DNA from: Cordilura impudica | Taxonomy: Eukaryota > Arthropoda > Insecta > Diptera > Scathophagidae | DNA length: 64,000 nucleotides | Direction of reading: 5' to 3' | NCBI GenBank assembly: GCA_963682025.1 | Contig: OY821520.1 | Location: 90,427,170-90,491,169 of the forward strand | Part shown: positions 45,001 to 55,064 of the stretch, in pieces | How the letters are laid out: each line of letters starts with the position of its first letter | Position numbering within the stretch: position 1 is the first letter of the stretch | The notes under the pieces: generated by a model | What the model saw: the letters and a program-made list of their open reading frames with translations, nothing else | The model's database searches: none | What the model was told of the DNA's origin: nothing | Translations under genes and position numbers: made by a program

Positions 45001-45741
45001 TTGGTTAAAAATAAATCGTTATCAACAAATAGAAATAAAAATTTTGAATCTCCCCAAGAAAATAGAGGTTGTAAGGAGAACACAATAAAACATTTAATTG
45101 AACAGTTTTTACAAAAAGATCAAATCTCTAGTATATGTCCAGGCAAAAAGGATATTATAAGTAAAAATGGTAAAGTATTTCGAAAACGATTTCTTCAAGA
45201 TACTCTTACTAATCTGCACCAAAAGTTTTGCAAAAAAAACTAAACTCAAAATAGCCTTTAATACTTTTGCTAAATACAAGAAATTTTGGATAATTAAAAG
45301 TAAAATGTCTGCTCGAAATACATGTTTGTTTAAAACACACATTAACTTTGATTTAATGCTGCAAAAGTTATACCGATTAAAGGTTTTTTATCTTCATCTA
45401 GCTCACATAACTTTATTTCAATGGTAGCATGTAACTTAGATTCGAAATCGTGTATGTATAGAGAATGCAAAGTTTGCAATAAAAAAGAAATCCTGGAGGC
45501 TGAAAATGGTTTAGAAAAGACTTTTTACTATAAGTGGTGTCAGAAAGCAATTGACCGAAAGGGTGCCAAAGGCTTAACATACCACGTAAAAGTCGCGTCC
45601 AAAGAAGCCATAAAATGCAATGTTAATGAGTCAGTTGTTCTACTAAATAACCAAACACATTTTTATTTAAAGCATGTTAATACTATACTAAACTCAGAAA
45701 AAACTAACCATTTTAAAGGTATTACTGATCCTAATATATAA
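45001..45741 (+). pseudogene. diverged relative of the HGKG-type transposase, N-terminal half
   Basis: Three plus-strand blocks in different frames. 45001-45243 has 'ICPGKKDIISKNGK' and 'LQDTLTNLHQKFCKKN'. 45244-45420 has 'AFNTFAKYKKFWIIKSK' and 'RNTCLFKTHINFDLMLQKLYRL'. 45421-45741 has 'SCMYRECKVCNKKEI'. The same succession (RPK.CVLA, CxCxxHxN, then a CxxxxCxxC knuckle) is found in the genes at 55952-57250 and 60182-60679. The SDG/HGKG half is absent. Confidence 0.6.
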
Positions 45742-47095
45742 TTTGGTAAAAAAAATCATGAGTGGTAAAGTGTAAATGGTTATATCTCTTAAACCATTAG
45801 CGATAGACAAATAGTTTTTTCCCAAAATATTGCAAATTAAGTCTTATACTAACCGTAATTTTTTAAAATGTTTAACAAGTTTAAATAAATTTTTATATGC
45901 ATACACGATCAAAAAAAAATTTTTTATTATTTTTTTTTCAGTGTATTTCAAAAAGTATTGAAGCTTTTACAAATATTTTAGTGTGCTAGGAAAGCCCTTA
46001 AGGGGTATTATCTACACGCGTTATCCTTTTTCAATTTTAACAAAATCTGTAATTTTAATATTTTTTTAAATTTTTAACTTTAAACCGCCATAAAATTTGC
46101 GCCGTTTAATAAAAATGATTAACGCGAACGGATTTCAAAAAAAAAATAACAGAATAACGGGATAGTTTTTTTTTTGGCCAGACTTTAGTCCAAACAATTT
46201 TTTCATCAAACTTAAAACTATCGCAGTATTACATATATATATTTGATGTTTTTGCTAATTCATTTATTTTATTTCAAGGTCAATAAAACTTAATGTGAAT
46301 GTAATTTCATACATAAATTATTAAAATTAAATTGATTAATTTTGTTTGTTTTGTTAGCATTTTTTTAGATTCGAATATGTATAAAATTCGTACAGTTCCA
46401 AAATAAAAACAATAACACAAAAATACATACACCTAAAACATTTACACATATGTAAATAGATACATACACTTATCTTAACATATAAACATAATAACAAGCA
46501 TATAAAAAAAATACTTCATTTTTATTAAATTTTTATATTTGCTATACTGAATGATATTAATTTTTAAATAGTAATTCCAAAAGACCTTCGACCTTCAGGC
46601 GTGCAGTCACCATGTGAATAGAAAATGGTGAGACTGTTATAATATTAAACTGTTGAACTTTTTAAGGGTCATTGTCTGGGGAGTGAGAAATTTTAAGTCA
46701 GGGTGAAAGTACTAGATCAGTATAGTATAGTATATAAATACCCGGCTTATTCGGCATGTGGTATAAATGAAATTATGTATTGTTTTTCAGAATTTAATAG
46801 TGAACAAATTATAGTACCATACTTCAAGCCTATATGAAAAATATGTCTATATACTAAATAATAAATTCTTACCAGCTGAAAGTTATAAGTGACAATATTT
46901 ACAGTAGGTCGACAAGCTACAGAATATATACTAGTTTAACTTAATAGTTTTTCGGTAAAGTGAATTAAAATCCATCAAATTTTATATGGGCAATACAATC
47001 TGTAGATCGAAGAGTCTTAAGGTACTATTTAGTTGTAACGTGTGTATAAGAAATATGTCTGAAATAGTACCGATATGAGATCATATTGCATTTTG
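45742..47095. other. intergenic, AT-rich
   Basis: Nothing recognised. It contains a TATA-like stretch in 'gtatagtatataaatacc' (46725-46742) with no gene following it. Confidence 0.45.
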
Positions 47096-47099
47096 TAAT

Positions 47100-49039
47100 A
47101 TAAATTTATGTCATCCTTCTCTCCCATTGAAGACAGGGCTTCCAATATAGGGCTTCTTTTATTTAATAGCATTCTTTATTATTCTTCTATCCTTCTTCTT
47201 TTGTTACTTTTCCCTTCCACTTAAAATGGGGCATTAAATATTGGGCTTCAAAACTTCTTAAAAACGTCTTCATATTTCTTCTTCTGTCATTACCCTTCTA
47301 ATTTCCATTGAAGAAAGTGCTTTTAATATAAGACTTCTTCTATTTAAAAGTCTTCGAAACTTCCTCCAAACTTCTATATTATTCTTTTTCTGTTATTCTT
47401 CTTCTATTATCATTCTTTTCCATTGAAGGCTTAAAAATATTTTCAATATTCTTCTTCTACCATTCAACTTCTGTTATCATTCCCTTCCATTGAAGGCAGG
47501 GCTTCTAATAGGGACTTATTTTAGTTAAGTGTCCTCAAAGCTCCTTCAAAACTTTTTCATTATTATATCTCAAGCATTCTTCTTCTGTTATCGGTCCCTT
47601 CCACTGAGGATAGGGCATTTAATATAGCGCTTCCTAATTTAATTATTCTGCTGCTATCATCCTTCTCTTCCATTGAAAGCAGGACTTCCAATATAGGGAT
47701 TCTTTTATTTAATAGCATTCAAAAATTATTCATTATTCTTCTTCTGCCATTCTTCTTTTGTTATCATTCCCTTCCATTTAAAATGGAGCATTTAATATAG
47801 GCATTCAAAACTTGTTCAAAACTTCTTAATTTTTCTTCTTCTGTCATTATTCTTCTATTATTATTCCTTAGCATTGAAGATAGTGCTCTAATATATGCTT
47901 CTTCTTTTTGAAAGCCATCGAAACTTCTTCAAAACTCCTATATTATTCTTTTCCTGTCATCCTTCTTCTGTTATCATTCCTTTCCATTGAAGATAGGGCG
48001 TTTAATATAGAACTTAAAAACTTCTCCAAAACATATTTATTATTCCCCTTCTGCGATTCTTTTTTTTATCATTCACTTCCACTGAAAAGAGGGTTTCCTC
48101 TATTTAATCGACTTAAAGACATATTCATTATTCTTCTTCTATGATTCAACTTCTATTATCATTCAAAGCTTCTTCAAAAATTTTTCATTATTCTACCTCT
48201 GACATTCTTCTTCTATTATTAATCCCTTCCCTTGAGGATAGGCCGTTTAATATAGGGCTTCCAAACTTCTTCATTATTCTGCTTCTATCATCCTTCTCTT
48301 TCATTGAAGATAAGGTTTTTAATAAACTTTTTCATTATTTTTCCGCGTTCCTGAGTTTCAGTTGAAGATAGTGCTTCTAATATAGGGCTTTTTCTATTTA
48401 ATAACCTTCAAAGCTAATTCAAAACTTTTACATTATTTTTCTTCTGTCATTATTCTTTTGTTATCCATTGAAGATATGGCGCTGAATATAGGGCTTTAAT
48501 ATTTCCTCATTATTCTTCTTCTCTTATTATTCCCTTCCATTGAATAGAGGGCTACTAATATATGAGATATTTCAAATAACAGTCTTCAAATCTTATTCAT
48601 TCTTCTTCTGTTATCACAACTTTTCATTGAAGACATGGCTTCTTTTACTTAATAGTCTTCAAAGCTTCTTCAAAACTTTTTCATTATTCTTCCTATGGCA
48701 TTCTTCTTCTATTATCAATACCTTGCATTGAGGATAGAGCGTTTAGTAGAGGGCTTCAAAATTTCTCCATTATTCTACTTTTGTTGTTCTTCTTCAAAAT
48801 TATTTATTCTTCTTCTGTTATCATTCCCTTCCATTGAAGATGGGGCTTTTGTATAGAGCTTCCTTTATTTAATATGCACTTTCTTCTTCTGTTACTCTTT
48901 TCTTCCTTTGAAGGTTGGACTATAAATATAAGGCCACTTCTATTCATTTTCTTCTTCTGTTATTATTTTTCTGTCATCCTTCTCTTTCGTTGATGATAAG
49001 GCCTCGAATATAGAGATTCCCCTATTTATTTGTGTTCTG
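47100..49039. repeat. degenerate satellite, about 110-120 bp period
   Basis: Variant repeats of a CT-rich unit: 'cttccattgaagatagggc', 'ttctaatatagggcttct', 'tctatttaatagtcttcaaa', 'ttcattattcttcttctg'. Roughly 17 units of variable length. The array continues after the solo LTR at 51631-51760. Small ORFs in it are Leu/Phe/Ser-rich simple translations. Confidence 0.85.
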
Positions 49040-49094
49040 TGTAACGACGAAACTCGGTACACCTCGTTTTGGTCTACACCTCACTTATTTATAT

Positions 49095-50516
49095 ATATAT
49101 ATATATATAAATTTATCATTTTTATATTAATACTAGCTGAACCCGGTGTGCTTCGCTACCCCTCATCGTTATAAAATAAAATAAAAAAAAATAGATACAC
49201 ATTAACAAAATATTATTTATTTAATTTAGAATTAATTATTGCACTAACAACTTTATATAGTCAAGGGCTTAATAGAAGTTAGTATGGATTTTAATTTTTC
49301 TAAAAAGGGCGTGGTCCCGCCCAGTTTTCTTGTAGTACTCTTTCTATTAATTTCAATACGATATATACCAAATATCATCGCCGTGGGTTAAAAAATTGCC
49401 GAGATATGACGATTTCAAATTTTGGGTTATATGGGCGGGACCACGCCGCTTTGCCCACTTACAACTTTATATAGTTAAGGACTTATTATTTCGCAAAAAT
49501 ATCCTTCTGTGAAAATTTCATGACGATCCTTCCAGTAGTTTAGAAGATTTTACGATTTGTTATTTTTCTAAAAAGGGGCGTGGTCCCGCCCACTTTTCTT
49601 CTGGTATGTATTTCTATTCATGCCAATACCATATGTACCAAAACGACCGCCGTAGGTCAAAAAATTCCCGAGATATGACGATTTAAAATTTTGGGTTATA
49701 TTGGCGTGGCACCGCCCCTTTGTCCAATCAAAAATTTATATAGCCTATTATTCCTTCCTGGGTCACAGTAACACACTGTAAAAATTTCAGGAAGATCGGT
49801 GCAGGGGTTTGGCCTCCTATAAAGCACAAACAAACACACATTCATTTTTATATATATATAGATAGACTGAAAGCAGATTAATTATAATTTAAGGTAAAAT
49901 GGGGCGAAAAAGGGGGATTTGGTAATAAAAAATGTATGGCTACCTTACCTGTAGATAAAAAGTGTATAAAACTTTAGGTAAATACATATTAGAAAAAAAA
50001 AGTATTTTGTATACCAAACATTGTTAGTGGTATAAGAAAGTATCTGAATTAAAAAAAGAGGGCAGTGAAGTGGGCATGGTTCATACTTATGCGGAGACGT
50101 TAACAGTATTAAGAGCAATATACTACCAAATAAAAAAAAATCCGTTGGAAGGAACAAATTTGTATAGAGAACAAAAAGTTTAAAACTTTCAAGCAAAATT
50201 TGGCGTGAAAAGGGGCGTGAAAGGGGGCGTGGCGTAAGAAGTGTTTATTTCTACCTCGCCTGGAGTATAATGTATATACAATTTGAAGTAAATCTGTTAA
50301 AAACTATATGGGAGCAATTACATAATTTTAAAAAAGTGGGCGTAAAAGTGGGCGTGGTCGAAAAAAAAGTACCCTATTAATCATGCCAGAGTCCCGCTTA
50401 AATGCTGTGAAAATTTCAGGAAGATCGGTCCAGAGGTTTGGTCTCCTATAAGGTACACACAAACAAACAAACAAACAAATAAACAAACACACATTCAATT
50501 TTATATATATATATAG
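49095..50516 (+). repeat. nested interspersed repeat with 'gggcgtggtcccgccca' blocks
   Basis: Begins in (TA)n followed by 'actagctgaacccggtgtgc' and 'ttcgctacccc'. Interior modules carry the inverted pair 'ggcgtggtcccgcc'/'ggcgggaccacgcc' (49308-49322, 49435-49448) and later 'gggcgtgg' boxes. Both 49770-49860 and 50395-50516 end in a common tail: 'gtgaaaatttcagg', 'aagatcggt', 'aaacaaacacacattca' and TA repeats with 'tagat'. It looks like two head-to-tail units of one family. I do not know its class. Confidence 0.6.
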
Positions 50517-50725
50517 ATATTAAAGCAGTAAATAACGGTAGTTGCAATGCACATTTACTTCTCTAAACCATAGCCTTTATATGTTAGAGCTAGAAGGAAG
50601 ATAAACACACCACTCCGAGGTGAGTTATAATAAACTATTAATGGTGAAACAATAACCAAACTGGGGGAGTCGATCGTCGGCGGTGGTCGAGTACACATCG
50701 AAGTACTAGTGCGCCTGGTTTAATT

Positions 50726-51395
50726 CTAAGAGAAGTTTCTCACCGTAGTTTAGAGAAGTGCCTTCGCAGGTTTCTCTCCGTAGTTTAAAAAAGTGCCTTC
50801 ACAGGTTTCTCCCCACAGTTGAGAGAAGTGCCTACGCAGGTTTCTCCCCACAGTTTAGAGAAGTGCCTACGCAGGTTTCTCTCCGTAGTTTAGAGAAGTG
50901 CCTTCGCAGGTTTCTCCCCGCAGTTTAGAGAAGTTCCTACGCAGGTTTCTTCCCACAGTTTAGAGAAGTGCCTTCGCAGGTTTCTCTCCGCAGTTTAGAG
51001 AAGTGCCTTCGCAGGTTTCTCTCCGCAGTTTAGAGAAGTGCCTTCGCAGGTTTCTCTCCGCAGTTTCGATAATGCCTTCGCAGGTCTTTCCCCGCAGCTC
51101 AGAGAAGTGCCTACGCAGGTCTCTCCCCGTAGTTCAAAGAAGTGCCTATGCAGGTTTCTCCCCATAGTTTAGAGAGGTGCCCACACAGGTCTATCCCACG
51201 CGCTCAAGCGAAGTGCCTACGCAGGCTACCCCCGTAGCTTAGAGAAGTGCCTTCACAGGTTTCTCCCCGTAGTTAGAGAAGTGCCTTCGCAGGTTTCTCT
51301 CAGCAGTTAAAGAAGTGCACTCACCAAATCTCGCTATACAACGACAAGGATCCAGGATTTTGACAACTAGAGAAGTGCACACTCCAGGTTTCCCG
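50726..51395 (+). repeat. 35-bp minisatellite inside the solo LTR
   Basis: About 19 units of 'tttagagaagtgccttcgca' + 'ggtttctccccgcag' with scattered substitutions. Units on the right side are more divergent ('tctatcccacgcgctc'). There are no unique spacers, so it is not a CRISPR array. Confidence 0.93.
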
Positions 51396-51630
51396 CTCTT
51401 CCGCTGGAGGAGTACCAACCAACCACTATATTTATTCCAATTATTAATTACCATTATTAGTTGTAAATCATTAATTTTAACCGGAAACAAAATAAAATAA
51501 GCTACGGCACTCTAAAGATTGAAAGAACTTGATTTATTCATCTCTGTCTCGTGCAAGAATATAAATTTCTGCAACGACCCTGACCCCCGCGAGCTATAAC
51601 CTAGCAACCGGAGGAAAACTCGTCGTTACA

Positions 51631-51970
51631 CTGTCAACTTTCTTTTATCATCTCTGTATTCTATTGAAGATATGTCATCTAATACATGGCTCCTTCTACT
51701 AATAAGCCATAAAAACGTCTGAAAGCGTTTCTCTAAAAATAATATTTCTGTCCGAGTATTCTTTTATGACTGATAAATGGCTGAAACAATTTTTCTTGAA
51801 TTCTCTTAAAAATATTTGCAACAAATGTCATAAAATTGGTATTGTAGAATAATAATAACGAAAGAGCCAAAGGATTGCTAAAAGACAATTGCGTATGAAT
51901 CTGTGGAAATCGAAATCAATGCCTGAAATGGCTTCCATTAAAGTTTACACAAGCTGTAGTTGCGCTTTAT
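51631..51970. repeat. continuation and decay of the satellite
   Basis: 'ttatcatctctgtattctattgaagatatg' (51646-51675) is a unit of the 47.1-49.0 kb array. From about 51760 the sequence is unrecognised. Confidence 0.6.
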
Positions 51971-52286
51971 TTGATGTTTGATCTCCCGCGGGCCAAAATG
52001 CCCAGAGATAACACTTCGTATCAAACAAGAGATGGTCAACGGCGCACTTCGAGCTTTCCTTAGAAAGTTACTGCAGCAGGCCGACAAAGGGCAGTATAAC
52101 CCTTCCATCAGCGGCAGATTAAAACTTATACCCAGAACTATGGAGGCATGCTATAGCTAGCAGCCCCAGCAGCAGAATCAGATGCGGTAGCCCAATCAGC
52201 TACCCATCTTAAATCCAACGATTACTGAAACCACAGCAAGAGAAAAAAATCGGCCGGATAATTTGATGATGACTTTTGGAATGAAA

Positions 52287-53040
52287 ATAAGGACACGAGT
52301 TGGAACATGCAACATTTGAACGCTTTTGGAAACGTCAAAACTGAATCAAGTGTGCAGAGAGTGCTCGCTATATAACATACAATTTCTGGTTCTAGCTGAA
52401 ATACGATGTGCCGATTATGGGGAATTTATAACATCTGACAATTTCACTCTCTTATATTCCCGGATACCTAATAATGAACTAAGATCAAGCGGTGTTGGCA
52501 TTTTACTATCAAGTCATGCACAGAAGGCTCTGGTGAAGTGGAAACCTTACTCAGATCGCATAATTGAAGCACGTTTTCGTACAAGAGTCTCTTTTATACA
52601 GTGCTATGCATCCACGAAAACCTCAGAGCTTTCAGTAAAAAAAGATTGTTATAAAAGCCTGTATACGTGTTGTCAAATGTGCGCCAAAGAGATATTGTCA
52701 TCCTTCTAGGCGACTTTAACGCGCAAGTCGGCTCTGATAATACAACTGCCCAAAACGTGATGGGTACACACGGTATGTGTGATAGAAAACGGAAAATTTC
52801 TGACAAAAAGGAGCGCAACTCCTAACCTCCTGATTGGCGGCACAGTCTTCCGGCATAAAAAAATTCATAAAACAATTTGGGTGTCCCCGGACCAGCGCAA
52901 TGAAAACCAAATCGATCATATTCTGATAAGCAGAAAATGGAGGGGTTCATTACAGGAAGTACGAAATAAAACGGGTGCAGATGCCGCAGCCGATCACTAC
53001 CTTATCATCGCAGCTGTACGTCTCAATATCGCAGCGATAA
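52287..53040 (+). pseudogene. apurinic-like endonuclease domain
   Basis: 'RTRVGTCNI.TLLETSKL' (first Asn), 'FLVLAEIRCADYGEF' (catalytic Glu), 'ELRSSGVGILLS', 'RIIEARFRT', 'DIVILLGDFNAQVGSDN' (catalytic Asp/Asn), 'NENQIDHILISRKWRGSLQEVRN' and 'GADAAADHYLI' (final Asp-His) appear in order in different frames. This is the complete endonuclease motif series of RTE-like elements. Confidence 0.78.
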
Positions 53041-54960
53041 GGAAAGACAACAAACGTTCAAGGAAATTTAATATTCACCATCTACAAAGTGATTATGTCG
53101 TCACATCTTACACAAACTCTTTTAAATCAGTATCCCTGTCAAAGCACGCAGTTCATAGTTTATGGATCGCCGTCAATCCTCTGCTAATACTAACATTGGA
53201 TTCGCCACCACCAATCGAATGCCATGGATTCCCGACGGAACATGGAATCTTATCCAGCAGAGAAAGGCTGCCAAAGAGGCAATTAATGCAGCAAAGACAC
53301 GCAACGCCAAACTCGACAAAAATAGTAACCACACTAGGCTAAGCCGTATGGTAAAAAAGAGTGCGCGCAGAGATAAACGGAAGCGTGCGGATGACATAGC
53401 ATCAGAAGCACAACAAGCAAGTGAAATGGACCGCAGTAGAGACTTATATAAGGCAGTTAAGCTCTTGGCAAACCGACCTTTTGTGTCCGGTAAGCTACTT
53501 AAAGATGAAAATGGTACGAGTATCTTGGCTACGGAAAAATATAAGCAAATGGAGATATGGAAATGGGGCTACACAAACCTCCTCTGTAATGAAGATAAGC
53601 ACGATGGATTGCAATGTAACTGTGATGCCCATGTTGTTAATATAAATCCACAAACGCAGTGTCCTGCAATATAAGAAACAGCTGATGTCGTAAGGGCCCT
53701 AAAGTATAACAAAGCGCCTGGCACCGACAACATTGCCCCAGAATTGCTGAAAGTAGACACCATAACCAGCGCTAAGCTTCTTCATCCCATTATCAAAAGT
53801 TCTTGGGAAAGTGGATATCTCCCTAGCGAGCTGAAGGAAGATGTCATAGGCAAATCACCAAAGAAAGGTGACCTCTTAAATTGCTTCAATTGGCGAGGCA
53901 TAACACTTCTAAGCAGCGTCAATAAAATAATAGCTTATGTCATTAGTAACATAATTAACAACGCTTACACCTCTTTACTTCGCGAAGAACAAGCACGCTT
54001 CTGACAGCATAAGGCATGCGTAGACCATGTCAACAGCCTGCGCGTATTAGTGGAGCAAAGTGTGGAATACTGGTCCCCTTTGTACTTAATATTCATCGAC
54101 TTCATAAAAGCATTCGATAAACTACTCCACGACGCAATCTGGACTGGTCTTTGATGCAAGGGCTTCCCCGAAAAAATTATTGATTTAATAAAAAGCCTAT
54201 ACCACGAAGCGAGTTGTCGTATACTGCATCAAGGTGAGCTAAGCGACAGGGTTGAATCCTCTCCCCAATTATCTTTAACATCATGCTTGATTTCGTTATG
54301 AATCATGCTCTCGAAAATCAATGAGGTATAACTTGGGGGCTGTAAGGGATTTTACATGACCTCGACCTCTGCATAAATGGTGACAAAACAAAAACTGTGC
54401 GAAAAAACACAAACAGCAACTGCTCGTTTCGACCAACTGGCACTCCTCTGGAAGATACATAAGCCTTCTCTGACTTAGGCTGCATAATCTCAAGTACCGG
54501 TGGGAGCGCCGAGGATATCGAAAACCGCATCAAAAAAGTACAGCAAGCTTTCGGCCAACTTAAGAACATATGGAACTCCTCTTCAATCCCACGGAGAACA
54601 AAACTACGATTTTTAAATCCAACGTCTCTACGGTACTACTATATGGTTGTGAAACATGGAACGCGGCCCCGAAACTCCTTCAACGTGTACAAAGCTTAAT
54701 CAGCCGCTGCCTTAGATGCTTGCTAAGGATATACTAGCCAAACACAATCTCGAATGCTAGCTTATGGTCACTGACAAACCAAAAAAACCAATCCACTTAA
54801 ACATTATGGAACGCAAGTAGGCCATACTTTGAGGAAACACCCAAACGACATCACTAGGCAAGCCATTGGGTGGAATCCGCAGGACAGCAGTAGAAGGGTT
54901 CGACCGGCGCACACTTGGAGAAGACAGCTCGAAATGGACACTCAGAAAAGCAGAAAGAGC
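53041..54960 (+). pseudogene. reverse transcriptase and C-terminal region
   Basis: The linker has an Arg/Lys-rich helix (53260-53480). RT begins with 'KYNKAPGTDNIAPELLK' (about 53702) and continues with 'NWRGITLLSSVNKIIAYVI', 'YLIFIDFIKAFDKLLHDAIW' (first catalytic Asp). The YxDD box is missing, with about 100 bp deleted or scrambled near 54290-54370. Then 'LGCIISSTGGSAEDIENRIKKVQQAFGQLKNIW' and 'TLRKHPNDITRQAIGWNPQ...RPAHTWRRQLE' follow, the typical C-terminus of RTE/SR2-like elements. Stops and shifts throughout. Confidence 0.75.
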
Positions 54961-55064
54961 TGAAGCGAAATTAAAATTTTATCATCAAACAGAACACGAT
55001 TCATAGGAGAAAAAGGGATAAATATAGGAGAAAAAGCCATAAATATATATATATATATATATAT

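Larger units (their letters stand above)
49040..51630. mobile_element. solo LTR, 2.6 kb, inserted in the satellite
   Basis: The stretch begins TGTAACGACGA (49040) and ends TCGTCGTTACA (51620-51630), TG...CA with matched 11-bp inverted termini. Flanks are the same degenerate satellite on both sides. Directly repeated CTG on both sides (49037-49039, 51631-51633) is the only duplication visible, shorter than the usual 4-6 bp. The right part has AATAAA signals (51491-51496) and a short-spaced end typical of an LTR. No internal retroviral genes are present. It contains a nested repeat (49095-50516) and a 35-bp minisatellite, so the original LTR was about 1.2 kb. Strand cannot be proven. Confidence 0.6.
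51971..54975 (+). mobile_element. RTE-like non-LTR retrotransposon, degenerate
   Basis: A GC-richer 3-kb unit with 5' leader (51971-52265), endonuclease, RT and the C-terminal region, broken by stops and shifts. The right end runs into an A/TA-rich tail (54960-55060). The base composition differs sharply from the surrounding DNA. Confidence 0.75.

Noticed and set aside
46725..46742. TATA-like sequence as a promoter
   Set aside because: No gene or conserved start follows it and such sequences are expected by chance in DNA this AT-rich.
50726..51395. Regular 35-bp repeats that resemble a CRISPR array
   Set aside because: The units are contiguous with no unique spacers, and this is a eukaryotic genome; it is a minisatellite.
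49039..51631. Reading the 2.6-kb element as a DNA transposon with 12-bp TIRs
   Set aside because: TG...CA ends, the polyadenylation-like right part and absence of any transposase fit an LTR better, although the 3-bp duplication leaves doubt.
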